A stretch of DNA of 64,000 bases from Ferrimonas marina (GTDB lineage Bacteria > Pseudomonadota > Gammaproteobacteria > Enterobacterales > Shewanellaceae). Location of the stretch: assembly GCF_900129905.1 (NCBI RefSeq), contig NZ_FQXG01000004.1, positions 124,001-188,000 on the forward strand. Reading direction: 5' to 3'. The first letter of the stretch is position 1, and each line of letters opens with the position of its first letter. Below are positions 1 through 8,243 of this stretch, piece after piece. The notes below the pieces were generated by a model that saw only the letters and a program-made list of their open reading frames with translations, did not search any database and was not told the origin of the DNA. Position numbers and translations under genes: made by a program.

Positions 1-197
1 GTGCACACCCCGCAGATCCGCTGGGTCAGCAGACCGGCGTCCATCGGGCTGCGCCCCTTCATGATCACCTCAATGCCGCGCCACAGGGTGGAAGAGGACC
101 AGGCATTAGTGATCACATTGTTCTCATCCACCTCCACTTCCACCCGCAGGTGGCCCTCGATACGGGTAATGGGGTCTACAACAACACGTTTACTCAT
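1..197 (-). CDS. hyaB: [NiFe] hydrogenase large subunit, N-terminal part (cut by window edge)
   Basis: Only the first 65 or so residues are present; the gene runs off the left edge. The start reads [20 protein letters not shown], the usual N-terminus of uptake hydrogenase large subunits. The first Ni-binding motif RICGVC is visible near the edge. The ATG overlaps the stop of the small subunit gene (ATGA at 194-197), so the two are translationally coupled. The large subunit carries the NiFe(CN)2CO active site and oxidises H2 in the periplasm, exported together with the Tat-signalled small subunit. The second Ni-binding motif and the C-terminal processing site lie outside the window. Confidence 0.95.
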   Translation of the reverse strand, partial: MSKRVVVDPITRIEGHLRVEVEVDENNVITNAWSSSTLWRGIEVIMKGRSPMDAGLLTQRICGVC

Positions 198-1339
198 GAC
201 TCATCCTCTTTCTTCTTGTTCATGAACGCCGTGGTGACGGCGTGGGCACCGATACCGGCGACGGTCACCCCCAAAATGGTGGCGCCAATGGCGTCGGCGG
301 TCATATCCAGGCTGTGGATCTCGCGCCGACCCAGCGGCTTTTCAAAGTCCGCCATGGTGTCCCAGAAGTGAGGCTCGGAGCAGCCCATGCAGCCGTGACC
401 GGCCAGCACCGGCCAACTGGTGTGGTGGTTAAACCGCTCGGTGGGGCAGTTGTTGTAGGTGTAGGGGCCTTTGCAGCCCACCTTGTAGAGGCAGTAGCCC
501 TCTTTGGCGCCGGCGTCGCCGAAGGTCTCGACAAACTCACCGGCGTCGAACCGACCGCGACGTTCGCAGTTGTCATGCACCCGGGCACCGTAGGCCCAGC
601 GCGGACGGTTGAACATGTCCAGCGGCGGCAGCTTGCCGAACATGATGAAGTACATCAGGGTACCGACGATGTTCTTCTCCGAGGGCGGACAGCCGCCCAG
701 GTTGACCACCGGCTTGTTGGTCACCTCCATCACCGCACGGGCCTCGGTCGGGTTCGGCTTGGCGGCCTGGACGCCACCAAAGGCAGCACAGGTACCCACC
801 GACACGATGGCAGCAGCCCCTTCGGCGCACTCATCGATGATCTGCATGCCGGTGTGGCCCTTGCAGCCCACGGTCAGGAAGGCACCGTTGTTGGCGGTGG
901 GCACGGCGCCCTCAACCGCCAGCACGTACTGGCCCTTGTAGGCCTTGAGGGCGTGCTCCAGGTTCTCCTCCGCCTGCCAGCCAGAGGCCGCCATCAGGGT
1001 TTCGTGATACTCGAGAGAGATATGGTCGAAGATCAGGGTATCGACGGTGGGGGTATCGGCGCGGATCAGCGATTCCGAGCAACCGGTGCATTCGGCCATG
1101 TGCAGCCAGATCAGCGGCACCCGGTTGGCCAGTTCGGCGGCTTCCGCCACCATGGGGGCAAACTGCATCGGCAGTGCCAGTACCGTGGCCGTCGTGGCGC
1201 TCCATTTCATGAAGTCGCGGCGGGAGATCCCCTGGGCTTCCATGCTGTCACGCAGTGAGGCCTGTTTCAGCGGGGGCTGTTCGGCCAGGCTATCCAGCCG
1301 CTGGCGGCATTGCGCCAGTAACGCATCGTATTTGTTCAC
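194..1339 (-). CDS. hyaA: [NiFe] hydrogenase small subunit, Tat-exported, membrane-anchored
   Basis: 381 residues. It carries the electron-relay Fe-S clusters of a membrane-bound H2-uptake hydrogenase. A twin-arginine signal SRRDFMKW lies at about residues 39-46 after a long n-region. Cluster-ligand motifs are ECTGCSES (proximal), [29 protein letters not shown] and [11 protein letters not shown]-terminal hydrophobic helix ([17 protein letters not shown]) followed by lysines is the membrane anchor. The proximal motif has Gly where oxygen-tolerant enzymes such as E. coli Hyd-1 have an extra Cys, so I infer a standard, oxygen-sensitive, Hyd-2-like enzyme. The start is GTG with GGAGG 8 nt upstream. 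It lies between a small membrane protein gene and the large subunit in one operon. Confidence 0.95.
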   Translation of the reverse strand: MNKYDALLAQCRQRLDSLAEQPPLKQASLRDSMEAQGISRRDFMKWSATTATVLALPMQFAPMVAEAAELANRVPLIWLHMAECTGCSESLIRADTPTVDTLIFDHISLEYHETLMAASGWQAEENLEHALKAYKGQYVLAVEGAVPTANNGAFLTVGCKGHTGMQIIDECAEGAAAIVSVGTCAAFGGVQAAKPNPTEARAVMEVTNKPVVNLGGCPPSEKNIVGTLMYFIMFGKLPPLDMFNRPRWAYGARVHDNCERRGRFDAGEFVETFGDAGAKEGYCLYKVGCKGPYTYNNCPTERFNHHTSWPVLAGHGCMGCSEPHFWDTMADFEKPLGRREIHSLDMTADAIGATILGVTVAGIGAHAVTTAFMNKKKEDES

Positions 1340-1368
1340 AGTGCATCCTCCAATGATGACTGGCGTCT

Positions 1369-1530
1369 TCAGCGACGCTTATGCCAGGCCAGCCCAGCAC
1401 CAATAACGCCGACCACCACCATCATCAGCAGCACATCCCAGGCGTGATGGAAGTGCCCCAGGCCACCGTGCCCCGGGTGCGCCATCGCCAGACCGGGGAA
1501 CATCGCCAGTAGATACATGCCTCTCTTCAT
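1369..1530 (-). CDS. Small membrane protein (53 aa) heading the hydrogenase operon
   Basis: A 53-residue gene whose ATG is at 1528-1530, ending 29 bp before the GTG of the hydrogenase small subunit. It starts MKRGMYLLAMFPGLAMA, a signal-like hydrophobic segment. Next comes the histidine- and glycine-rich stretch HPGHGGLGHFHHAWD, then a second hydrophobic helix (VLLMMVVVGVIGAGLAW) ending HKRR. The His-rich linker could bind nickel or another metal, or the protein could help membrane attachment; both are guesses. I do not recognise a named family. An upstream AGAGAGAATG context and its position behind the FNR box make it likely to be a real, co-transcribed gene. Confidence 0.7.
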   Translation of the reverse strand: MKRGMYLLAMFPGLAMAHPGHGGLGHFHHAWDVLLMMVVVGVIGAGLAWHKRR

Positions 1531-1649
1531 TCTCTCTTCCTCATTCCATCTTGTTGTTATTCCGTAATTGGTCGTGTTTCCACGTCAGGGAACAACGGGA
1601 AATCGGACCAGCAGCAAGAGAATATTAATGTCTTAATCAACCCCAGTAA

Positions 1650-1665
1650 TGTGACTCATGTCACC
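1650..1665 (-). promoter_or_regulatory. CRP-like site upstream of the hydrogenase operon
   Basis: TGTGACTCATGTCACC matches the CRP pattern TGTGA-N6-TCACA at 9 of 10 defined positions. It is 17 bp on the gene side of the FNR box. CRP (or a CRP-family regulator) acting together with FNR is an inference from the spacing. Confidence 0.6.
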
Positions 1666-1682
1666 CACTTCCGGGGTGCAAC

Positions 1683-1696
1683 TTGATTCAAATCAA
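1683..1696 (-). promoter_or_regulatory. Perfect FNR/ANR box upstream of the hydrogenase operon
   Basis: TTGATTCAAATCAA matches the FNR consensus TTGAT-N4-ATCAA at every defined base. It lies about 150 bp upstream of the first gene of the hydrogenase operon (ATG at 1530) and just past the end of hypF. Oxygen-limited activation of the hydrogenase is the expected role. Confidence 0.85.
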
Positions 1697-1734
1697 TTTG
1701 TTGTGGCAATCCGCTTCAATTCTTTACCGTTTCA

Positions 1735-4005
1735 TTACGATTTTTGTGAAGCCGCCTCGATCGCCGCCTGTCCCACCGCCAGGCCACCGTCGTTGGCAGG
1801 CACCTGACGATGCCACAGCAGGGTCAGGCCACTGCCGCGCAACTGGTCCTCCAGCAGGGTCTGCAGCAGGGCGTTTTGCATCACCCCTCCGCTGAACAGC
1901 AGGTGTTCAATGCCATGGGCCCGGGCGTGGTAGACCGCCACCGCCGCCAGTTCGTTGGCCAGCAAAACGTGGAACTGGAACGCCAGATCCGCCCTGCTGC
2001 GCCCCTGCGCTAAGCCGTCCAGCAAGCCTCGCCAGATCGGCGCCAGGGCCACCTCGGGGTGCGGCTGCCAGGATGGCAGATGGCGCTGGGGAGCCTGCCA
2101 GGCCAGGGACTCCAGCGCCATCGCCGCTTCTCCTTCAAAACTGATGGCGTCAAAGCGGCAATCCAGCAGCGCGGCCGCGGCATCAAACAACCGCCCGGTG
2201 CTGGAGGCCAGCGGCGCATTGAGCCCCTGGGCCATCGCCATCCGCAGCGGCGCCAACGGTTGCCGGGCCAGGCGCTGTAGGGTCTCGGCGCTGTGCGTCT
2301 CCCAGTCCGGCGCATAGCACTCCAGCTGGGCCAACAAGTTGCGCCAGGGCTCCTTCGCCGCCCGCTCACCGCCAGGCAGGGCCACCGCCGGCAAGCCGGT
2401 GAGACGCTGACAGCCGTGGTAGTCCCCCAGTAGCAGTTCACCGCCCCAGATGTCATGGCTGGTGCTGCCATCGCCGAAGCCGGTGCCATCCAGCACCCAG
2501 GCCAGCACCGGGCCCTGCTGCCTGGGCCAATGGTTATCCACCAGGCCACTGGCCAGGTGGGCATGGTGATGGGCCACCGGTCTGGCCCCCCGGGCCATCG
2601 CCAGGCGGTGGCTGTGGTAGCCAGGGTGGGCATCGCACACCCGCGCGCTGGGCATGACATCAAACAGCTCGGCAAACCAGGTCAGGTTGCGCTGGTAGGT
2701 GGCGAACAACAGAGGGTCATCCAGATCTCCCAGGTGCTGGGACAGCAACAGCTGGCCCCGCTTGACGTAGGCGAAGGTGTTTTTCAGATCCGCACCGTAA
2801 GCCAGCAGCCCATCGGCCTGCTCAAAGCCTGGCGGCAGGGGCAACGGCGCTGGCACGAATCCCCGGGCCCGACGCAGCAGCTGGGCCCGCCCCGACACCA
2901 CCCGAACGATGGAGTCATCGACCCGATTCACGATAGCGCGGTCATGGATCAGCAGGGCATCGGCAATGGGCCCCAGCTCGGTGAGCGCCTCACCATCATC
3001 GATGCAGGGCGGACGGCCGGAGGCGTTGCCGGAAGTCATCACCAGCGGGCGCTCAAACGCCTCCATCAGCAGGATCTGCAGCGGATTCGATGGCAGCATC
3101 ACCCCCAGGCAGTGCTGGGCCGGGGCGACCGAGGGCGCCAGGGAGTCACCGCTGGCTTGACGGGTCAGCAGTACGATGGGGGCGGCAGCGCTCTCCAGTT
3201 GCTCCTGCTCCAGGGGATCGATCAGCACGTGATGACGGGCCGACTCGCTGTCTCGCATCAGCAGGGCAAAGGGCTTGCGCGGCCGACGCTTGCGCTGACG
3301 CAGCCGGGCCACCGCGGCCTCGTTGCCGGCATCCACCGCCAAGTGGTAGCCCCCCAGCCCCTTGATCGCCAAGATCTCCCCCTGCTGCAGGCGCCGCACC
3401 GCCTGGGCCAGAGGATCCCCCTGAGTCGGGCTGCCGTCAGACTCCAGCAGGGCAAGACGGGGGCCACAGACGGCGCAGGCGTTGGGCTGGGCGTGGAAAC
3501 GGCGATCCGCCGGATGGTCGTACTCCTGTTGGCACTGGGGACACAACGGGAAGGCCTTCATAGAGGTGGCAGGGCGGTCGTAGGGCACCGACTCGATGAT
3601 GGAGAAGCGCGGACCGCAATGGGTGCAGTTGGTAAAGGGGTAATGGAAGCGGCGATCCCGTGGATCCAGCAGCTCACTGCGGCAGGCGCGGCAGGTGGCG
3701 GTGTCCGGCGCAATGCGGGTGTTGCTGTCACCGCCACGGGAGGCGGCAATCACAAAGGGGTGGGGCAGCTCGTCGGCGGCCAGTGATTGGGTCTCCAACT
3801 CATCGACCCGGGCCAATGGTGGCAGCTGTTGCCAAAACTGCTGCAGAAACGCCTCCAGCGCGCTCTCCGGGGCCAGGGTGATCAGCACCCCCTCAGCGTC
3901 GTTGAGCACCTCCCCGGCCAGGTCCAACTGTTGCGCTACCTGCCAGACAAAGGGACGAAAGCCCACGCCCTGAACCTGTCCCCTAACCCGGATTGCTACT
4001 GCCAT
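1735..4005 (-). CDS. hypF: Carbamoyltransferase HypF, hydrogenase maturation
   Basis: 756 residues. HypF makes thiocarbamate from carbamoyl phosphate, the source of the CN ligands of the NiFe site, and acts with HypE in the cytoplasm. Domains in order: acylphosphatase (VRGQVQGVGFRPFVWQ, near the N-terminus), two Cys4 zinc-finger motifs (CRACRSELLDPRDRRFHYPF, NCTHCGPRF; CPQC, CAVCGPR), a YrdC-like domain (about 190-370), and a Kae1-like domain with the metal motif VAHHHAHLASG. The start at 4005 is chosen because AGGGAG lies 8 nt upstream; longer starts at 4020 or 4059 lack this and would add a tail before the acylphosphatase fold. It is upstream of and co-oriented with the hydrogenase genes. 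Other hyp genes are not in the window. Confidence 0.95.
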   Translation of the reverse strand: MAVAIRVRGQVQGVGFRPFVWQVAQQLDLAGEVLNDAEGVLITLAPESALEAFLQQFWQQLPPLARVDELETQSLAADELPHPFVIAASRGGDSNTRIAPDTATCRACRSELLDPRDRRFHYPFTNCTHCGPRFSIIESVPYDRPATSMKAFPLCPQCQQEYDHPADRRFHAQPNACAVCGPRLALLESDGSPTQGDPLAQAVRRLQQGEILAIKGLGGYHLAVDAGNEAAVARLRQRKRRPRKPFALLMRDSESARHHVLIDPLEQEQLESAAAPIVLLTRQASGDSLAPSVAPAQHCLGVMLPSNPLQILLMEAFERPLVMTSGNASGRPPCIDDGEALTELGPIADALLIHDRAIVNRVDDSIVRVVSGRAQLLRRARGFVPAPLPLPPGFEQADGLLAYGADLKNTFAYVKRGQLLLSQHLGDLDDPLLFATYQRNLTWFAELFDVMPSARVCDAHPGYHSHRLAMARGARPVAHHHAHLASGLVDNHWPRQQGPVLAWVLDGTGFGDGSTSHDIWGGELLLGDYHGCQRLTGLPAVALPGGERAAKEPWRNLLAQLECYAPDWETHSAETLQRLARQPLAPLRMAMAQGLNAPLASSTGRLFDAAAALLDCRFDAISFEGEAAMALESLAWQAPQRHLPSWQPHPEVALAPIWRGLLDGLAQGRSRADLAFQFHVLLANELAAVAVYHARAHGIEHLLFSGGVMQNALLQTLLEDQLRGSGLTLLWHRQVPANDGGLAVGQAAIEAASQKS

Positions 4006-4170
4006 CGCCTGCTCCCTCATGCTGTGGTATCCCCAGTCTATCCTGAGCCCTGCCGGCAAACCGGAGCGGGATCACAAAGTCCCTTACTCCCGCCCAGTTC
4101 ACAGTTCTGACGATTGCCTGAGCAAGGGGGATCCGGCGCCAAGACCCGGCATTGGTGGGCTTTTTCGCAG

Positions 4171-4232
4171 CCATTCATCTTTTTTCATAATTTGTTGTCA
4201 GCGGTTCATATCCCGCACTGCCCCTTTCATAT
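4171..4232 (+). promoter_or_regulatory. Array of four TorR-box-like direct repeats upstream of dmsA
   Basis: Four decamers with the core TTCAT lie in the same orientation: CCATTCATCT (4171), TTTTTCATAA (4181), CGGTTCATAT (4202) and CCTTTCATAT (4223). Against the E. coli tor box CTGTTCATAT they match at 7, 7, 9 and 8 of 10 positions. Starts are spaced 10, 21 and 21 bp, about one and two helical turns, as in the torCAD promoter. The array ends 56 bp before the dmsA ATG. Confidence 0.7.
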
Positions 4233-4288
4233 TCGCCCCCTACCCTGTCCGCCAGCCCTGATTGGACACAACACAACAAAGGTTTTCG

Positions 4289-6724
4289 ATGCAACGGCGT
4301 GATTTTCTGAAGATGAGTGCGGCGCTGGGTGGCGCCGCCGCCCTGGCAGGTTGCCAGCGTCCCGAGGCTACGGCCGAGCCCCTAAGCGAAGAGCAGGTGA
4401 ACTGGAGTGCCTGCCTGGTGAACTGCGGCTCCAACTGCCCGCTCAAGGTCTACTCCCGGGACGGCATGATCACCCGCATCGAGACCGATCACAGCTTTGC
4501 CGATGAGTACGGCAACCACCAGGTGCGCGCCTGCCTGCGCGGCCGCAGCGTGCGCCAGCGGGTGTACGCCCCGGACCGGCTCAAGTACCCGATGAAGCGC
4601 ACAGGCCCCCGCGGCAGCGGCCAGTTCCAGCGCATCAGCTGGGAGGAGGCGCTGGACAGCATCCACGCCAAGCTTGGTCATGTGATCAAGGAATACGGCA
4701 ACGAGTCGGTGTTCTTCACCTACAACTCCGGTGCCTACTACAACTTTGGCGGCAAGCAGAACTACTACCGGCTGATGAACCTGCTGGGGGGCTACCTCAA
4801 CAGCTACGGCGATTACAGCTGGGGCCAGATGTACCAGGCCGCCCGCTATACCTTCGGCAGCGAGGCGCTGGCCTACCAGGGCAGTGCCATGGCGGAGATG
4901 CAGGCGGCGGATCTGGTGCTGATGCTGGGCTACAACCCGTCGGAGATCCGCATGAGCGGCTCCGGTGAGGCCTACGACTTCCTGGTGATGAAGCAGCAGC
5001 TGGGCTTTAAGACCATCATCGTTGACCCCCGCTATACCGACTCCGCCCTGGGTAAGGAGGATCAGTGGCTGCCGATCCGCCCCGGTACCGACGCCGCCCT
5101 GGCGGAAGCGATCGCCTACCAGCTGATCCAGCATCACGGCGTCGACCAGGCCTTCCTGGATCGCTATTGCCAGGGCTATGACGAACGCACCCTGCCCAAG
5201 GGCGTACCCTTCAAGGCCAGCTACAAGGCCCACATCCTCGATATCGAGCAGCCCGGCGACCAGCCCGGCGCCAACGCCCGCACCCCGGAGTGGGCTGCGT
5301 CGATCACCGGGATCCCGGCGGCGCAGATCCGTCAGCTGGCGCAAACCCTGGCGCAGACCGCTGCCACCGGCAAGGTCTATGTCCAGATCGCCGCCTCCCT
5401 CAACCGCCACGCCGCGGGGGAGAACACCATCCGCGCCATGTACATGCTGCCGCTGCTGCTGGGCCAGGTGGGCCTGCCGGGTACCAACACCGGCGCCCTG
5501 CCCTCCGGCAGCAGCCTCAGCGCGCCGGTGATGCCCACCGGCGATAACCCGGTAGAAAGTGCCATCTCCTTCTTTACCTGGACCCAGGCGGTACTGGATG
5601 GCCAGAACATGACGGTGCAGCGGGACGGCGTGCGCCTGCCCGAAGACAAGCTGGACGAGCAGGGCGACGGCCGCCTGGGTCACGACATCAAAGCGATCAT
5701 CAACTACGCCGGCAACGCGCTGATCAACCAGCACGCCGACGCCAACCGCACCGCTGAGATCCTCAAGGACGACAGCCGCTGTGAGTTCATCCTGGTGGTG
5801 GACAACTGGATGACCCCCAGCGCCGAGTACGCTGACATCATCCTGCCGGACGTCACCTGGCTGGAGAGCGAGGATCTGATCACCCAGGGCTACGCCGCCG
5901 GTAACACCGGCACCCTGGTGCAGATCAGCAGCGCCATCGGCCCGATGTTTGAGTGCCGCAACTCCTATGATGTCTGCACCGAGCTGGCCCGCCGCTTTGG
6001 GGTGGAACAGGCCTTCACCGAGGGCAAAAGCGCCCAGCAGTGGCTGGATCAGTTCTATGCCGAGGCCCAGGCCGCCAATCCGGGCCTGCCAGACAAGTCG
6101 GTGATGCTCAAGCAGGGGGTCTATCGCCAGTACCTGCCCAACGGCAGCCACATCGCCTTGCAGGATTTCCGTGACGATCCGGAGGCCAACCCGCTGGCCA
6201 CGCCGTCCGGCAAGATTGAGATCTACTCCAGTGAGCTGGCGGACAAGGCCGCTCGCTGGCAGCTGCCGGCAGACCAGGTGATCAGCGCCATTCCCCAGTA
6301 CTGCGCCACCGCCGAGGGGGCGGAAGATCGGGATGGGATGCGTCGCTATCCGCTGCAGCTGACCGGTTACCACACCAAGGGCCGGGTTCACTCCAGCTAT
6401 CACAACGTGCCCTGGCTGCGCGAAGCGGTGCAGGATGCGGTGTGGATAAGCCCAATGGACGCTGAGGCCCGCGGCCTGGCCACCGGCAACCGGGTCCAGG
6501 TGTTTAACGACCGCGGCACCATCGAGGTGGAGGTCAAGGTCACCCCGCGGATCATGCCCGGGGTAGTCGCCCTGGGCCAGGGCGCCTGGTACCAGGGCGG
6601 CGACGTCGACAAGGGGGGCTGCCTTAACACCCTGACCAGTCAACGACCGACCCCCTTGTCCAAAGGCAATGGCCAGCACACCAACCTGGTTGAGATCCGA
6701 AAGATCGCGGAGACAGACGCATGA
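4289..6724 (+). CDS. dmsA: DMSO reductase-family catalytic subunit DmsA (Tat lipoprotein)
   Basis: 811 residues; molybdopterin oxidoreductase, probably reducing DMSO or a related S/N-oxide. The N-terminus has a Tat motif RRDFLKM and then ALAGCQ, a lipobox, so it looks like a Tat-exported lipoprotein. The Fe-S motif CLVNCGSNC follows. The Mo ligand is probably Ser177 in YGDYSWGQ, the serine-type of the DMSO reductase family. The C-terminal molybdopterin-dinucleotide-binding domain starts around residue 690 (LTGYHTKGRVHSSYHNVPWL). The ATG at 4289 is chosen over the TTG at 4262 because AAAGG lies 7 nt upstream and the Tat motif follows directly. The stop overlaps dmsB (ATGA). No DmsC membrane anchor follows. 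Confidence 0.9.
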   Translation: MQRRDFLKMSAALGGAAALAGCQRPEATAEPLSEEQVNWSACLVNCGSNCPLKVYSRDGMITRIETDHSFADEYGNHQVRACLRGRSVRQRVYAPDRLKYPMKRTGPRGSGQFQRISWEEALDSIHAKLGHVIKEYGNESVFFTYNSGAYYNFGGKQNYYRLMNLLGGYLNSYGDYSWGQMYQAARYTFGSEALAYQGSAMAEMQAADLVLMLGYNPSEIRMSGSGEAYDFLVMKQQLGFKTIIVDPRYTDSALGKEDQWLPIRPGTDAALAEAIAYQLIQHHGVDQAFLDRYCQGYDERTLPKGVPFKASYKAHILDIEQPGDQPGANARTPEWAASITGIPAAQIRQLAQTLAQTAATGKVYVQIAASLNRHAAGENTIRAMYMLPLLLGQVGLPGTNTGALPSGSSLSAPVMPTGDNPVESAISFFTWTQAVLDGQNMTVQRDGVRLPEDKLDEQGDGRLGHDIKAIINYAGNALINQHADANRTAEILKDDSRCEFILVVDNWMTPSAEYADIILPDVTWLESEDLITQGYAAGNTGTLVQISSAIGPMFECRNSYDVCTELARRFGVEQAFTEGKSAQQWLDQFYAEAQAANPGLPDKSVMLKQGVYRQYLPNGSHIALQDFRDDPEANPLATPSGKIEIYSSELADKAARWQLPADQVISAIPQYCATAEGAEDRDGMRRYPLQLTGYHTKGRVHSSYHNVPWLREAVQDAVWISPMDAEARGLATGNRVQVFNDRGTIEVEVKVTPRIMPGVVALGQGAWYQGGDVDKGGCLNTLTSQRPTPLSKGNGQHTNLVEIRKIAETDA

Positions 6725-7392
6725 GAGCACCGGAGCAATACGGCTTTTACATCGACACCAGCAAGTGCACCGGCTGTAAAACCTGCCAGATCGCCTGCAA
6801 GGATAAGAACGACCTGCCGGTGGGGGTGAACTACCGCCGGGTGTACGAGTACGGCGGTGGCGGTTACCGGGTCAACGACGACAACAGCATCGAGGTGCAG
6901 GACGTCTACGCCTACTACACCTCCATCAGCTGCAACCACTGCAGCAAGCCGGCCTGCGTCAAGGTGTGCCCCACCGGTGCCATGCATAAGCGACGCAAGG
7001 ACGGCTTGGTGCTGGTGGACAAGGAGGCCTGCATGGCCTGCGGTCGCTGCCACCAGGCCTGCCCCTATGACGCGCCACAGATGGATTTCGAGGCCGGCCA
7101 TATGACCAAGTGCGATGGCTGCCACGAGCGCATTGCCGAGGGCCGCCTGCCGGTGTGTGTCGAGTCCTGCCCGATGCGGGCGCTGGATTTCGCGCCGATG
7201 TCGGTGCTCAAGGCACGCTACCCGGACACCACCGAGCTGGCACCGCTGCCCAAACACAGCCTGACCGAGCCGAATCTGCTGATCAAAGGCAACAAGCATC
7301 AGCGCGCCAGCGGCGCCGGTGACGGCGAGGTGTTGAACTGGGCCGAGGGTTTGATCAATTTCCCCTGGGAAAAGCAGGGCAGCCTGGGCTAA
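6721..7392 (+). CDS. dmsB: DmsB-type 4x[4Fe-4S] electron-transfer subunit
   Basis: 223 residues. Four cysteine clusters are visible: CTGCKTCQIAC, CNHCSKPACVKVCPTGAM, CMACGRCHQACPYDAP and CDGCHERIAEGRLPVCVESC. This is the ferredoxin-like subunit that passes electrons to the molybdenum subunit. It has no signal of its own and is probably exported bound to DmsA. It overlaps dmsA by 4 bp and is followed by 112 bp containing a hairpin, then the chaperone gene. The C-terminal tail (about 190-223) is not conserved-looking. Confidence 0.93.
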   Translation: MRAPEQYGFYIDTSKCTGCKTCQIACKDKNDLPVGVNYRRVYEYGGGGYRVNDDNSIEVQDVYAYYTSISCNHCSKPACVKVCPTGAMHKRRKDGLVLVDKEACMACGRCHQACPYDAPQMDFEAGHMTKCDGCHERIAEGRLPVCVESCPMRALDFAPMSVLKARYPDTTELAPLPKHSLTEPNLLIKGNKHQRASGAGDGEVLNWAEGLINFPWEKQGSLG

Positions 7393-7453
7393 ACGAACCG
7401 CTTTCTTGATCTGGATCGGGGCAGGTGCACCGACAGTCACCATACTGACCTTA

Positions 7454-7477
7454 GGCCGCAAGAGGGATACTGCGGCC
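7454..7477 (+). other. Hairpin between dmsB and the chaperone gene
   Basis: GGCCGCA and TGCGGCC form a perfect 7-bp stem around a 10-nt loop, with no T-tract after it. It may limit readthrough or stabilise the upstream message. A weak FNR-like sequence, TTGATCTGGATCGG (8 of 10 defined bases), precedes it at 7406-7419. Confidence 0.4.
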
Positions 7478-7504
7478 CTGTCGTAAAACGGAAGGAGTGA
7501 GCGC

Positions 7505-8155
7505 ATGGACCGGGATACCCGAGCCAATCTGCAGGCGGCAGCCCAGGTGCTGCACTACGCCCTGTACCATCCACCCACTGAGCTGTTCCTCCAGCACCTG
7601 ACCTCGGTGCATGCGGATCAAAGCTGGCCCCCCTACTGCCCAGCCGAAAGCCCTGCGGCAGCGATCCAGCAGGAGGCGCTGGAGCAGCTGGGCCGTGCCT
7701 TGAACCTGGTCAGTGAGGACCCCAGCCAGCTGGCACTGCTGCAGCGGGACTACCAGGCGCTGTTCATCGGCCCGGGCGCACTCAAGGCGATCCCCTGGGG
7801 CAGCCCCTACCTGCATGAAAAGCGGCAACTGTGTGGCCCCTCCACCCTGGCCCTGTCCCAGTGGCTGACGGCCCAGGGCATCGAACTGAACCTGGCACAG
7901 AACGAGCCGGTGGATCACATCGGCCTGCTGTTGTCGGTGGTGGCGCTGCTGATCCATGACCCCAGCCGGGATGACGATCTCCGCGCGTTGTTGGCGCAGC
8001 ATCTGCTGCCCTGGTCCACCCCCATGCTGGCCGGGATGGCGCAACAGGCCGACACCGAGTTCTACCGGGCCATCGCCGGACTGACCCAGGCCCTGCTGTT
8101 GCATTTGCAACACGATCTCGCCGTCACCCCGGTGGCTCAGCGGCTTTACCTTTAG
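7505..8155 (+). CDS. TorD/DmsD-family molybdoenzyme chaperone
   Basis: 216 residues, all-helical by composition. It matches the TorD/DmsD/NarJ-like chaperones that hold the Tat signal of a molybdoenzyme until cofactor is inserted. Visible marks are the central YQALFIGPG segment and NEPVDHIGLLLSVVALL, corresponding to the family E-P-x-D-H motif. The start ATG has GAAGGAG 6 nt upstream. Its place behind dmsAB makes DmsA the likely client. Whether to call it dmsD or torD cannot be settled from sequence alone. Confidence 0.88.
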   Translation: MDRDTRANLQAAAQVLHYALYHPPTELFLQHLTSVHADQSWPPYCPAESPAAAIQQEALEQLGRALNLVSEDPSQLALLQRDYQALFIGPGALKAIPWGSPYLHEKRQLCGPSTLALSQWLTAQGIELNLAQNEPVDHIGLLLSVVALLIHDPSRDDDLRALLAQHLLPWSTPMLAGMAQQADTEFYRAIAGLTQALLLHLQHDLAVTPVAQRLYL

Positions 8156-8156
8156 G

Positions 8157-8195
8157 CTCTACCGGTAAGCTCTATCGGTAAGCTATACCGGTACA
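8157..8195. repeat. Short tandem repeat, three ~13-nt units
   Basis: CTCTACCGGTAAG, CTCTATCGGTAAG and CTATACCGGTACA follow each other directly after the chaperone stop codon. Units 1 and 2 differ at one position; unit 3 is more diverged. Confidence 0.7.
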
Positions 8196-8206
8196 AATAC
8201 GCCAAT

Positions 8207-8238
8207 AAAAAAGGCCGCACACTGTGCGGCCTTTCTTT
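8207..8238. terminator. Bidirectional intrinsic terminator
   Basis: A-rich stretch, then AAGGCCGCACA/TGTGCGGCCTT hairpin, then a T-rich stretch. It serves the convergent chaperone gene (plus) and lysR gene (minus). Confidence 0.9.
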
Positions 8239-8243
8239 GTTTT

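Noticed and set aside
242-1258. Long plus-strand open frame opposite the hydrogenase small subunit
   Set aside because: It lies antisense to a gene with full motif support, and its sequence is low-complexity, as expected from high-GC codon shadowing.
4095-4104. Isolated tor-box-like word CAGTTCACAG
   Set aside because: 7 of 10 match, out of register with the array at 4171-4232 and alone.
4382-6730. 782-codon minus-strand open frame across dmsA
   Set aside because: Fully antisense to dmsA, no start signal and no recognisable protein motif; an effect of high G+C.
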